Shown piece by piece: positions 22,706 to 33,859 of a stretch of 64,000 bases of DNA (position 1 is its first letter; the number at the start of each line of letters is the position of its first letter). The stretch is from Proteles cristata cristata (Eukaryota > Chordata > Mammalia > Carnivora > Hyaenidae). The DNA lies in assembly GCA_017311185.1 (NCBI GenBank), contig JAESUZ010005114.1, forward strand, positions 276,501-340,500. The letters are read 5' to 3'. The notes below the pieces were generated by a model. The model saw only the letters and a program-made list of their open reading frames with translations. It ran no database searches and was not told the DNA's origin. The position numbers were made by a program, and so were the translations under genes.

Positions 22706-23858
22706 GTGTAGTAACAGTGCATAAAGAGAGTTGTAGCAGAAATAAGAAAAACAGTCAGAGTAGAGCTGAATAAGGCATATTTCTGTATTCTACAAAAAAC
22801 TTAATTCAATCTAATTCAGTAAAATTCGGGTTAACAGAAATTTCCTGAGGAACTCCCATGTGCCGGGCACTACTTGGGACCAAATCAAGAGGTTATGGAA
22901 GGTCAAGTTCCAGCCCGGACGGACCTTGTCTCCACTGGAGGGAGCTCCCCGTCTCTGCCTCCCTCCCCTCTCCGTCTGCATCTCTGTGTCTGTCTCCCTG
23001 TGTCCTTCTCTGTCTCTGTCTGCCTGTCCATCTGGTCTGGCCACAGGACAGCTTCGTGGCGGCCAGCCTCGTTGGGTGGCCGAGGAAGGCGCTGCAGCGA
23101 GTATTTCAAAGCTGGCCAGCGTGTGGAGGGGACCCGTCGGGAGCCGCACGGGTCTGTCTAACCAGTCTCGGTGACACCACAGGGCCATCCGGGCTGGAGA
23201 CCAGCCGTTGGGAGGAGGGCGTCTGAGCTGGGACTGCCTTTGAACCAGCACCATGGAGCTCTGCGGGCAGAGGGCTGAGGGCTGGAGGGCTTTGCTGTTT
23301 TAGAGCTGCCTTCCACCCCCCCGCCAGCAGTGTATCTGGACCCCTAACCCCCACACAGGATCTGATTTCCAGGGAGGATGCTTGTGACCCAGGGAGCACA
23401 CGGCTGAGCACTCACAGGGCCAGGCTGGGTGCTGGTATGAGCACCAGGCTGGTGCTCCAGTGGCCAGGTGGGGAGGAGGGGTGTGAAGGAAGGGTGTGGA
23501 AGGAGGCTGGGGAACAGGGGTGGGGAGGAGTCGTGGGGAGGGGCAGTGGGGAGGGGCAGGGAGGAGGGGCAGAGAGGAGAGGCGGGTCCAGGGGCTCACA
23601 CACACAGGTGGACAGGTGGGGTCACTCTCTTTCGTGGTCTGGGAAGCAGTTATTTCTTTCCAAGAAAAAAAAGTCAAGTGTATACTCTTCCATCAAAGGT
23701 TCCCACCATCAAATTCCCCAAAGCCAGTCTGAATCCTGCAAAAAGCACCATCAGTACATTCAGAAGACAAAAGTTCTCATAGACCTGAAGCTGTCAGACT
23801 TCACACTCACACAGTGACCGTGTCCTGGTGCTGTGGGGACCAGGCTCTTGATGACAAT
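22706..23858. other. Unique DNA with CT-rich and G-rich tracts
   Basis: Includes a TGTCTC/TCTGTC-rich pyrimidine stretch at about 22965-23035 and the G-rich tract listed separately. ORFs of up to 147 codons overlap on both strands and appear to be compositional. Confidence 0.45.
23461..23590. repeat. G-rich polypurine low-complexity tract
   Basis: Irregular GGGGAGG/GGGCAG/GGAGGGG units. Several G3-G5 runs lie within short loops, so quadruplex formation on the plus strand is plausible. It produces overlapping artefactual ORFs. Confidence 0.8.
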
Positions 23859-23873
23859 AAAAAGAAATACTCA

Positions 23874-24361
23874 TGTTTTGGCTATTGTGGAGAGTGCTGC
23901 TATGAACACTGGGGTACATGTGCCCCTAGGCATCAGCACTCCTGTGTCCCTTGGGTAAATTCCTAGCAGTGCTATCGCTGGGTCCTAGGGGAGTTCTACT
24001 GTTAGTTTTCTGAGGAACCTCCACACTCTTTTCCAGAGGGGCTGCACCAGTTTACATTCCCACCAACAGTGCAGGAGGGTGCCCGTTTCTCCACATCCTC
24101 ACCAGCATCTAGAGTTCTCTGATTTGTTCACTATAGCCTCTCTGACCGGCGTGAGGTGGTATCTCAGTGTGGTTTTGATTTGTATTTCCCTGATGAGGAG
24201 GGATGCTGAGCATCGTTTCATGTGTCTGTTGGCATCTGGATGTCCTCTTTGGAGAAGTGTCTGTTCATATCTTCTGCCCATTTCCTCACTGGTTGTTTGT
24301 TTTTCGGGTGTGGAGTTTGGTGAGTTCCTTATAGATTTTGGATACTAGCCCTTTATCTGAT
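23874..24361 (-). mobile_element. LINE-1 segment, inverted 5' half (twin priming)
   Basis: Antisense to L1. TGGCTATTGTGGAGAGTGCT, TTTACATTCCCACCAACAGT, GAGGTGGTATCTCAGTGTGG and TTCTGCCCATTTCCTCACTG are the reversed 3' part of an L1. It joins directly at about 24361-24366 to a sense L1 3' end. No intact ORF2 remains. Confidence 0.93.
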
Positions 24362-24736
24362 ATGGAACAAGAAGATGTGGTTTATCTATACGATGGAATA
24401 CTCCATGGCAATGAGAAAGGATGAAATCTGGCCTGTGTAGCAACATGGATGGACCTTGAGGGTGTTATGCTGAGCGAAATAAGTCAAGCAGAGAAGGACA
24501 CATACCATGTGTTTGCATGTGTAGGAGGATGAGGAGGAAGTTAATGGAGGACCATTGGGGAGAAGAAGGGGAAAAATAGTGGGGGAGAGGGATGGCGGCA
24601 AACCGTGAGAACAAACTGAGGACTGAAGGGTATGGGGGGAGGGGAAGGGGGGGATGGGCATGGAGGAGGGCACTTGTGGGGATGAACACTGGGTGTTATA
24701 TGGAAACCAACTTGACAATAAACTATTAAAAAAAAA
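24362..24736 (+). mobile_element. LINE-1 3' end, sense half with poly-A tail
   Basis: AAGATGTGGTTTATCTATAC, AACATGGATGGACCTTGAGG, a G-rich 3' UTR, GGGTGTTATATGGAAACC, GACAATAAACTATT, then poly-A. It contains an AATAAA signal. Together with the inverted half it is flanked by AAAAAGAAATMCTCA at 23859-23873 and 24737-24751 (one mismatch), so both halves are one insertion. Confidence 0.95.
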
Positions 24737-24751
24737 AAAAAGAAATCCTCA

Positions 24752-25139
24752 GCGTGGTGCCCATGCCTTTGCCTTCATTCCTTGCTGCCTGTCATCAGAC
24801 CAAGCTTAGAAATGCCAGAGCTTCTGAAGATTTCTCTTTGTAAACTGACCCGAGTGTCCTCTAGGGACTGTGGACAGTTTTTAATTGAGCCCCCTCATTA
24901 TTGCTGTCATTTTGCTGAAATTAGTTGGAAACTTTAAGCTAGAGTTGCAAGAAATGGTATGCCAGAAATTTTCTCCATGGCAAGTGGAAGGCAGTGACAT
25001 GTATCCCAGCAAAGCGGGGAAAATCAGGGAAGGTGGGGTGATGAGCACTCCGATTCCCCACCCGGATTAGTTCTGAAGTCCTGTGACTGTGCTTTGAAAC
25101 ACACCAACACAGGAAGAATCTGCTACTAGATCTCCCTTT
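24752..25139. other. Unique DNA, nothing recognised
   Basis: Moderate GC, no repeat or gene signature. Confidence 0.4.
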
Positions 25140-25335
25140 TTTTAATTTTTAAAATTATTTATTTTTTTAAATTTATTTTTGAGAGAGAGAGAGCATGGTT
25201 GGGGCAGAGAGTGTGTGTGTGAGAGAGAGAGAAGGAATCCCAAGCAGGCTCTGCACTGTCAGTGCAGAAACCAACGTGGGACTCGAAATGAGATTGTGAA
25301 CTGATATTTAACTGACTGAGCCACCCAGGCACCCC
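25140..25335 (-). mobile_element. Carnivore SINE, minus strand, shortened body
   Basis: The reversed head ends GAGCCACCCAGGCACCCC; the AACTCACGA region is partly deleted. Target words TAGATCTCC (25127-) and TAGATCTAC (25336-) match approximately. Confidence 0.93.
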
Positions 25336-25371
25336 TAGATCTACCATTTTTAATAGTGTTTCTTGTTACCC

Positions 25372-25470
25372 AAGGATAATTAGCATACAGTGTTATATTA
25401 GTTCTGGTGAACTACATAGCAACATATTGGCTTGACAACTCTGTCCATTACTTGGTGCTCACAGGATCGC
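25372..25470 (-). mobile_element. Old LINE-1 3' UTR fragment, minus strand
   Basis: AGCATACAGTGTTATATTAG, TTCTGGTGAACTACATAGCA and TTACTTGGTGCTCACAGGA match the reversed order of carnivore L1 3' UTR sequence. Confidence 0.68.
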
Positions 25471-26344
25471 TGTGACGAAACGGACAACACAGGGAACAGA
25501 GTCCCATTTTCAACCAGAAAAATGAAATCTGGCCTATGTTTGTTCTGTAATAAGTGGGATAAAGTTGAGAAGCTTTATGATTTCTCCATGCCTGCAGTGA
25601 ATGACTCATTAAACAGCCATAACTAGAGACAAGTAATTTGAAACATTCTCCCTTATAAAAATCAGTAGCAAAAAGGTACTTTTAATGGGAGCAAAATATT
25701 AGGTCACCAAATAGTTCAGCTAAAACATTTACATATTTCAACATGAAAAAAACGTATAGAATTGAGAAAGTCCTGCTTGGCGCGTCTGCTCCTCCATGGG
25801 CTTGGTGTCTCAGCACCCACAGCATGAGCAAGAGTCAATTGAAAATGTTGAACACGTTCAAACCTAGAGCCATAATATATAACTTTGAAAAGGAATGAGG
25901 TATTTTATGAAAAAAAAAGTATAAGATGAAATTACAAAAGGTATATATATATTTTAGAAAATATGAGCAATGCAGTATAAGTACAGACACAGCCAGGAAC
26001 TTTTAAAACTAAGTGAATACATAATAAGGAACATAATTCTGCCTAAGTGGTTTTTACTTCTCAGACAATAATGAAATGAAGCAATTTTGATTGTGCTTTA
26101 ATGTACACGGATACCTGATATTTTTCTTTTCCAAACAAATACTTCGAATTATATAACTTTTATTCAGCCCCTAACTTCGCTCTCGGCTTGGTTATCCAGG
26201 TTGGGATGGTAAGCTGTAGTTACACGGGTGAGATGGAGCCCTTCTGGGTCTGGAGTCTGCCTCCTATGCACATTCCTGGTCCTTCAGCCAAAATCCTCGT
26301 AGGAATTGCAATTTGTGTGGGAGAGAGATACAGTGTGAGAAAGT
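25471..26344. other. AT-rich unique DNA
   Basis: No repeat or gene signature beyond a short ATATATATAT run near 25945. A stretch of about 870 bp without SINEs. Confidence 0.4.
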
Positions 26345-27215
26345 AATCAGAAAAGAAATGAGGGGGATTTCCCTTCTGGGAACATGGCACAGACATACTT
26401 TCCCCTATTTCCTCCCCTAAGTACAACTAAGAGCCCTGAACATCATGTAAAATACGAGCCTAAGAAACCTCAGGAGAAGGGGAACTGTCTGGGGACCTAA
26501 GGACCCAGGGGAGACACACGGTGGGTCCCTGTGTCTTCCAGACTGAGAGCAGGAGAGACCAGTAAGCAGAGGTGTTAGCCAGAAAGCCCCAGCAGAGGCT
26601 GCATCGGGAGGTGAAGGGCCAGGAAAGGGGCATCTGCCAAGAGAACACGCTTAGACAGTGATGCTCGCCATCCGTACCGCACAGACGATTGTCCCTGTCA
26701 ACAGAGGCTGAGTCGGGGGAGACGTGCTTTACCCACCTACCGGCTTCAAGGCAGCAAACCCTCCACGGCCATGTGAGGGTCAAGGAAGCCGCAAGAGCAG
26801 GTTTAAACAGATAGACAAGACTGGCGATCTTGTACCTCAGTACCGAAAATGTCCCGCTTTCAGTCAAGAATCACTCACCACCCCCAGGGAGCAGGAAGAT
26901 TTCGACATAAAGGAATAGACACAGCCCGTCAGTGCCAATGCCAGGAACAGAGGTGCAGGCCTTCCGAGGAGTCTAAGAGCCACCGGGGACACGGTGGAAC
27001 GGAATGCAGAAATAGAACTTTCGGCCAAGAAAGTAAAATCTTCAGGGAAGAAACAGGAGATACATGGAACCAAATGAAAATGCTAGAACCAGAAAGATGG
27101 AAGAAGAAAGCAAGCGCGAGTGGCTGGGTGGACAGTAAGGGTCACGAGCGCCGAGGTCTAACCAGCGCTGAGCTACGAAGGCCCGGAAGAAGGAAACATC
27201 AGCCCACTAACCTTT
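26345..27215 (+). mobile_element. Ancient LINE-1 5' region (L1M-like)
   Basis: TCAAGAATCACTCACCACCC, GGAGCAGGAAGATTTCGACA, GTCAGTGCCAATGCCAGG and AGAAACAGGAGATACATGG resemble the 5' UTR/ORF1-proximal region of old mammalian L1s. The frames are broken (longest 135 codons minus, 127 plus), so there is no functional ORF1. Orientation is inferred from this word order. Confidence 0.6.
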
Positions 27216-28157
27216 GGTTTCCAGAAAGGTAAACTTCCAGGGAAGTATGTTTTAAACCTGCACACGAGAGGATTTTCTCAGATTCTCCTGCCAATCAGAC
27301 GAGCGTGATGTGGGATTGCAGAGACCGCCAGCCCCCGTTCCTGCGCGTTCCATTCTGGGCACGTGCGGGGCTGGGGAACGTGTCCTCAGAGCCCTTCCAA
27401 GATGCATCCACACTTTCCCAGTCCTAATATTTCACCCCCAGAACTTCATTTCCGCATCCTTGATTTTTGCAATAACACATTTCGCACTTGCAAGTGTACA
27501 TTATCGGGTTTCTTAATCCTTTCTGCTTGTCCAAACTAGAGCCTCTCATCCTCCTGACTTCCCCTCCTTGAAAATTCCTGCTGTTTCAGCTCCTGTGTGA
27601 GAACACTGCAAGTACCCTGGTGCTTTTGAGCCTGTAAGGCGTCTTTCACAAGAACGTCCTCACTGCCACAGACTCTCCAGGAGCAGGGAGAGGGAGCTGA
27701 GCACCAGAAGATACACAGTCAGTTGAAGATCTCAAGGTGAAAATTTCATGTCTGCCACCGATTAGCCACCTGTTCGGATAATGTGAGACCCAGCCCAGAA
27801 AATCCTCGTTTTCCACAAGGTGCCTTTTACAGATTCCACACTTTCTTCCAGTATCGTAGACAAGCAAGTCCACTTTCTGCCCCTGACTTGGTCTGCTGGC
27901 CACGTGCCATGACCCCAAGGGGGGCTTCCTGCCCCATACATGCCTTTCAACCTTTCTCACATCCACTCATGTACACACGTTCTCTCCTACCTCAGATGCT
28001 TTTATGTCTTCTCTCTGTGCTCTTAAATCTCTCTCTCAAAAATCTGGTTCAAATCCTACATTCTTCCCAAGGCCTTCTAGAGACCCTCCATCTGATTTGT
28101 TGAAGCAAATAATGTTGAAGGAATTAATTTGGCAGTGAGTTTAAAAAAGAGATGTTG
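27216..28157. other. Unique DNA, nothing recognised
   Basis: Pyrimidine-rich patches around 27390-27590 and 27950-28090. Paired ORFs of ~106 codons occur on opposite strands at 27646-28103 and look like chance. Confidence 0.4.
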
Positions 28158-28316
28158 AAGGGCGCCTGGGTGGCTCAGTCAGTTGAGCATCCGATTCTAG
28201 ATTTCGACTCAGGTCGCGATGCCAGGGTCATGAGTTGGAGGCCCAAGTTGGGCTCTGCCCTAGGTATGGAGATGGCTTGGGATTTTCTCTCTCTCAAATT
28301 AAAAAATATATATATT
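28158..28316 (+). mobile_element. Carnivore SINE of an older, shorter type
   Basis: The head is good (GGGCGCCTGGGTGGCTCAGT), but the body is GCATCCGATTCTAGATTTCG followed by GGCTCTGCCCTAGGTATGGA and a short tail, unlike the main type here. Approximate target duplication AAAAAAGRGATKTTG at 28143-28157 and 28317-28331. Confidence 0.93.
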
Positions 28317-28331
28317 AAAAAAGGGATTTTG

Positions 28332-29186
28332 GGGTATTTGTTTATTTTTCTCGTCATATATTTATATCTTCTTTCTTAGAACCCATCCTAAACTTTTTCT
28401 CAGTGAGAATGTTTTTGAATTTTCTTTGATTTTTTACTATGACTGCAATATATAATGTATCATGTATCATAAAGGAACATAGAAGGTGTTCAGTAAATCT
28501 TTGTTGATTTTATTTAACATGGAAATCTATTTCTTCACTGGAAATACAATTTCCTAATTAGGATGCTAACGTGCCTTGATTTTAAAAATATGTTTCCTCT
28601 AAAGCTTTCTGAGACCAGGTAATAACTTGATGCTATTATCTAAAAAAGATAAAAAATTATATCTTTTCAAAAGTGTCATACTTAAAATGTAGGCATGAGC
28701 TAACCTTTGTGCCAGATCAGAAACTGAGCCACAGGTAATCTCACACACAGTTACTATAGGTTGGAAGTTTCTAGCAGATGGTTCTCAGCAAATCGAGAAA
28801 CAAGACAAAATGGAGGTTTATGGGCCAAAGTCTTGACTTTCCCACAGAGAAAGCTCCTTGGGAGGACGGAGCTCAGCCCGAGGCAGACGGGAGTCGGGCC
28901 AGCGCTGAAGGCCCGGGGCCGGGGGCTCCCTGCCGCTCCTTACCATTGCTGAAAACCGGCAGCCAACGAGCTTTGCAAACAACACGGGTATCACACTCAA
29001 TTTCAACGACAGGAAATAGAATGTGAGGAACAGAAAATCTGTTTCGGTTTTCCACCCTCCTTTGTTTCTGTGAACATCACGTCTACACAGGAGAACTGCT
29101 TCTAAGAGCTTTGAAGCTGCTTGTGCTTGCAAACAGGCCAGCAGCTGGCCTGCAACGGCCAGAAAGTCAGGGGCTTTGCCTGTGCT
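28332..29186. other. Unique DNA, AT-rich then GC-rich
   Basis: AT-rich to 28700, GC-rich from 28860. No recognised gene or repeat. Confidence 0.4.
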
Positions 29187-29453
29187 GGGTCAGGTGGGGT
29201 CCAGGTCAGGTGGGGCCAGGCCCTGGGATCAGGAGGGGACCAAGCACTGGGGTCCAGGTGGGGCTAGGTCCTGGGGTCAGGAGGGGACCAAGCACTGGGG
29301 TCCAGGTGGGGCTAGGTCCTGGGGTCAGGAGGGGACCAAGCACTGGGGTCCAGGTGGGGCCAGGCCCTGGGGTCAGGAGGGGACCAAGCACTGGGGTCCA
29401 GGTGGGGCTAGGTCCTGGGGTCAGGAGGGAATCAGGCCCTGGTGTCAGGCGAT
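29187..29453. repeat. 48-bp minisatellite, about five units
   Basis: Units begin GGTCCAGGTGGGGCTAGGTC and end GACCAAGCACTGG, with a period of exactly 48 bp. Four units are nearly identical and differ mainly at CTAGGTCC versus CCAGGCCC; the first and last are partial. Because 48 is divisible by three, open frames of 111-167 codons pass through on both strands with a 16-residue period. They are by-products of the repeat, not genes. Confidence 0.95.
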
Positions 29454-30107
29454 GTCTCAGGGGCTGCTGCGGAGGGTCCAGGACAGACATGGCCACCACA
29501 TGGGGGGCTGAGAGGCTCCCACACCGTATGCACTGCACACGCATCGCACATTCCTCTAGGGGAAGGAAACTCCTCTGGGGACCCCAAGCACGGGATGTTC
29601 ACGTTCAGACATAGTCATGTTTATTTCCTCTGGAAAAGTATGCAAAGCCGCTGCACAGACACCTGCCTTGCTGTGCCCGCCACACCATGAACACAGCCAC
29701 AAGCATGGTCAGGGGTCTAGGAAGCCGCTCACGATGGTCGACGGCAGGACTGTGTCTGTGCGAGCGGGGCGGGCGCTGGCCAGGGTGCTCGGGACGCACC
29801 AAAGCTACTGTGCGGGGACCAAGGGGAGGCTGGCTCGTGGCCAGAGGGGCCAGGAGAAGCCGTTCCCATCTGGACTCTTCCTAAAGAACTTCTAGTTCAT
29901 TCCTTCCAGAACGTGGGACTTGCACGCCGATGGCTCACCCGTAAAGAGGACAGGCGCGGCGGAGAGAAGGGGAAGAAACATAAAAGCATTTTCAATTTAA
30001 AGGGGAATTTGATTAGCAAGAGGTCTGACCCTGGTAAATAAATTAATATGATAATCCCTAAACCCTGCGCATTGTTAAGTTTGACCCTTTGGTATATTTT
30101 CTTTCCT
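29454..30107. other. Unique DNA, nothing recognised
   Basis: GC-rich with CpGs to 29880, AT-rich after. Overlapping ORFs only. Confidence 0.4.
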
Positions 30108-30300
30108 TTTTTTTTAGAGTACATAATTTATTTATTTAAATTCGAGTGAGTTAACATCCGGTGTAGTGTTGGTTTCAGGAGTAGGACCCAGTGATTCAGC
30201 ACCTTCATGTAACGGCCAGAGCTCGTCCCAACGGTGTCCCTTTGCTGCCTGTCACCCATCTAGCCTGGTGCTATTTCCATGTTGTTAATACACGGGTGTC
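30108..30300 (-). mobile_element. Old LINE-1 3' UTR fragment, minus strand
   Basis: TTTAAATTCGAGTGAGTTAA, TAGTGTTGGTTTCAGGAGTA and CCAGTGATTCAGCACCTTCA match the reversed order of carnivore L1 3' UTR. The right edge is vague. Confidence 0.65.
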
Positions 30301-30542
30301 GTCTTTTCATTCGGGAGGGCAGCTCGTTTTCATAATCTCAAATTATTTCAGTTGCACACAGGAAAAAAGGGAAAGTCTGAGATGGGGGCAGGGAAACCGG
30401 AATGTCATCCCAAGCCCGGTGAGGGCACGGCACAGACCTGAGGGACACTCACGTGCCACAGCCTCTGCCCGGCCTCCCTGGAGAACTCTGGCATCTTCCC
30501 TCCTCTGTCAATCCTGGCATTTGTTCAAAAATATTTCTCTTT

Positions 30543-30747
30543 TTAAACTGTTTATTTTTTGAGAGAGAAAGAGACAGTGCATGAGTGGGGGAGGGCCAGA
30601 GAGAGAGGGAGACGCAGAATCCAAAGCAGGCTCCCAGCTCTGAGCTGTCAGCACGGAGCCCGACGCGGGGCTCGAACCCACGAACCTTGAGATCATGACC
30701 TGAGCTGAAGTCAGGTGCTAAATCGATTGAGCCTCCCAGGTGCCCCG
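30543..30747 (-). mobile_element. Carnivore SINE, minus strand
   Basis: Reversed B box GGGGCTCGAACCCAC intact. Target duplication AAAATATTTCTCTTT at 30528-30542 and 30748-30762, perfect over 15 bp. Confidence 0.97.
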
Positions 30748-30762
30748 AAAATATTTCTCTTT

Positions 30763-31274
30763 ATAAGAAACAGACACCGGAATTTCAGTGAATAATTAGG
30801 ATCATCTTCCAAATAATCAAAAAGAAAGAGGTGGGGGGAAGGGAGAAATGCATTCTGGGCAGGGAAAGGGTCCAGCTCTGCACCATAGACTCAGCCATCG
30901 GAGCGCAGTGGTCGTGAGGGCCTGCCTGCTCCTTGTGCACATGCCCAGCTCCCTGGAGTGGAAAGGGCCACCCTGTGGGCACACAGGGTGTGCGGCTGCC
31001 AGGGCAACACTGGGGCACCAGGACTGGTGAGAACAGGCTCCAGGGATGGCTCTGGACCCAGGAGGGCACACCTTCACCTTCCTGGACCCGGACAAGTGCA
31101 CCTTCACCTTCCTGGAATTGGATTTGGCGACCGGCCCTCCGGTAGGACAACCTGAACTCTTGCCAAGGCCGCCTGTCCCCTCGATAAGACGGATTCACGT
31201 CCTGTAGGCTGGCTTGTAATGGACCCACATGGATTAAGGAGGACCACCCCACAAGTGCGTGAGGCTAAGCAGCC
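30763..31274. other. Unique GC-moderate DNA with a short direct repeat
   Basis: CACCTTCACCTTCCTGGA occurs at 31069-31086 and 31099-31116 (30-bp spacing). ORFs on both strands overlap here; no product is recognised. Confidence 0.45.
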
Positions 31275-31445
31275 TGAGCTGAGTCTGGACTCACCACTGC
31301 CGGCCGGATCCTGGGCGAGCGGTTGGCTTCTCTGTGCCTCACTGCATGGATAGAGAGGAGGCAACGAAAATATCTGCCTTATAAGGCTATTGTGAGGGTT
31401 AAGAGTTATTATTTACGAGGCTTGGAATACAGTAAGTGCTCTATG
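31275..31445 (+). mobile_element. MIR, plus strand
   Basis: TTGGCTTCTCTGTGCCTCAC, GCCTTATAAGGCTATTGTGA, GGGTTAAGAGTTATTATTTA and ACAGTAAGTGCTCTATG keep the MIR order (CTCTGTGCCTCAG, GGGTTGTTGTGAGGATTAAA, AGTAAGCGCTCAATA). Ancient, non-coding. Confidence 0.78.
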
Positions 31446-31589
31446 TCATAGTTAGAATAAGTAGCACACTGTCTAAAAATGGACACTATTACATCATCAT
31501 GATACTTTGGGTTATATTAAAAAAAAATGCCCATGATTTCTGTGTCACAGGGACCCATTACATAACGGTGACCCCGAGGTACCACGTAT

Positions 31590-32960
31590 GTTGGGTCCGG
31601 AATGGGAGCAGGCACTTTGTGCAGGACGCACCGAGTGGGTGTCCTGGGCTGAAGGCTGGAAGTGCCCGCGGAACGCTGCGGGCTGGGCCTCAGGCTCGCC
31701 ATGGGTCCCAAGGGGCTGCAGACACCTCAGCTCTGCGTTCGTCAGCCTCACCCGGCCGGGCGGGTCAGCCCTCCCCGCGCCCTGCCCCTTCCCAGCCTCC
31801 CTGCTGTGCGCCCCAGCACACTCAGGTAGCAGGCGTGGGGCCTAGGGGGCCCGGGGAGTCTACAGGTGCAATGAGTGTCCTTCCCGAAGTCAAGTCAGCA
31901 CCCATCATTCTGGCAACTGGAAACTTTGCCCAGACGGGCCTGTCCTCGAACTGCCTGGCCCTGCCGCCCTGTAACCCGCCCAGGCAGTAGACCCCCATCT
32001 GGACTAACCCACTTGCCGTATGTCCTGGCAGGACAGAACACCCGCACAAGCTCGGGGCCGCCGCTAACTCGGGTGCCCGGACCCGGCTTCCCCGCAGGCG
32101 GCGCCTGCCCCGTCCGCTCGCACACTCCCTGTGGGCGTTGGAACGGTGGGTTCAGGACTTTGTCGCCCCCCGTGTCCTCCAACCTGCTCCCTGACCTTCA
32201 CACTAGTGAAACCCCAACCTCTTAATTCCCAAATACAGATGGAACGTCCGGTCCTGCCCAAAGTACAGCCACTCCTCCCAGGTTCCCCTTTCACAATAAA
32301 AGCCCAGATAGGACACAACCAACAGGCACCCCTCCTGAGATGCGGAAAGAAGACGGGCGGCCCAGGGTCACCGGAGCAGCAGGAAGTGTGCGCCAGCAGG
32401 ACCCCTTTTCTGGCAAGAGCCATCGGGCCCAGTAATGCCCCGGGGACAGACCTTGGGCTCCAGCGGCCCGGACAGCAGGTGAGCAGGGGTGGCAGCGGGC
32501 AGGCTGGAGTGGGGAGCTGGCCTCCACACCCCTCCCTCCGGGGAGCAGGAGGAGCCCGACGGGAGACTCCAGTCACCCCTTCCCAGCGCCCAGGCTCGCT
32601 CCTCCCCTTCGGTGCAAGCATCCTGCCTTCTCGGCCTGGCCACTTTCTGGAGCCCCTGGATGCGTTTCCTTTTCCGTCCCCGTGTGGCTTCCACTGTCAG
32701 CCACGTCCGTGGCCGGGGCGCCGCAGGCCCGGGTTAGCCGCCCCACGTCCGCGTTCTCCTCGCCATCCACGGCGCTGTCACATCAAGAGCGCGGCTCCGA
32801 CTGCCCCTCCTGGGCCACGTCCCTTTGGCGCTGCCCACTGCCCTTGTCAGCGTCCGGGGCCTTCAGAGCCCGCCTTTGCTTGCCTCTCCTGACGCAGGGC
32901 TCACCTCCGCAGCACCTGCACCTTCCTGGCCCCGGTGGCAGGAGCACCCTCCTCCCCTGG
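31590..32960. promoter_or_regulatory. CpG-dense GC-rich block (possible CpG island)
   Basis: CpG is frequent, especially at 32040-32160 (about 15 CpGs in 120 bp by eye) and 32700-32830. It overlaps ORFs of 253 codons (32131-32892, plus) and 185 codons (32064-32621, minus), neither with recognisable domains. Without a flanking gene in view I cannot say whether this is a promoter, an orphan island or simply CpG-rich isochore DNA. Confidence 0.4.
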
Positions 32961-33846
32961 TGCTGGCTCCAGGCGGCCTTCCCACCTGCACTGTCGGGGG
33001 CAGCCAGGGACCCCCAAGGTCACCGGCCCATTCGGCACTTCCCACTAAAGGACTCGATGTCCAATATTCCTAACTTTTCTATATTGATGTGTCTGTTCCA
33101 TCAACCTAAGGTCACCAGGGAAGTGACCGCCTTATCTACAGCCCCGTGCATCCAAGAAGTGCCTCATGGAAGCGACAGGGAAACGTAAGATGTCTCTCAC
33201 ATTTGTCAGGACTAAAACCTCAGTCCCACTCACTCTTACTAATGTCATTACCGTATCATGAAATTTTCTCTTTGTAAAATCCCCATTTCTTAATTTCTCA
33301 AACCTCTTTACTATTTCTTTTCCCTTCACCTCCTCTCTTGCTTACCTCTACTTTTCCACTGAAACATTCTAGTGAGGAGCCCTCTGACCCTTAAGTTGCT
33401 CAATTACCTGGTCTTCCATGTCTTCTACGGATGTGACGGCTTTCCCGGCCCTAATGAAACGCCCATCCCTGGGGTCTTTCTTGTTGCTTTCTGGCCAAAG
33501 ACCCCAACAGATGTCTGCATAGGACAAAAGAACTGATGAGTCTTATCCTCTCTCGAACTGGTAGGTAGCTTAGGAGGACTTTTTCTATAATTAGGATGCC
33601 CTCCTTTACGTGACCCCCTTGATTTTTAGTTTCCCTGTCAAGGAATTCTCTCTTCATTTTAACAAGGAAAACTCATGAATTTCATTAAAAAAATCATCAT
33701 GGAATGATCCTAATCATTTTGCCCCAAGGTGGCATAAATATTCCTTGGTACCATCTTGTAGAAAACGGCTTCTTAATTTTCATTCAGTATACAAGCTTTC
33801 TTAAGAGTATCTTTTTTCACAGTAGCTACTTGAAATCAGTCATAAT
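32961..33846. other. Unique DNA, nothing recognised
   Basis: Composition drops sharply from GC-rich to AT-rich near 33050. Pyrimidine-rich at 33220-33360. No signature. Confidence 0.4.
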
Positions 33847-33859
33847 GTTGAATACTAGA

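Noticed and set aside
24465..24718. Minus-strand ORFs over the L1 3' end
   Set aside because: They are antisense to the L1 3' UTR and its G-rich tract, with no coding relation to L1 ORFs.
29187..29453. Regularly spaced repeat that might be read as a CRISPR-like array or a repeat protein gene
   Set aside because: There are no unique spacers: the 48-bp units are directly contiguous and vary by substitution, as in a minisatellite. Open frames on both strands follow from the period being a multiple of three.
32131..32892. 253-codon ORF in the CpG-dense block
   Set aside because: No recognised domain, low-complexity Pro/Arg/Ala composition and a 185-codon ORF on the opposite strand; most simply explained by high GC. 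The CpG density itself is kept as an observation.
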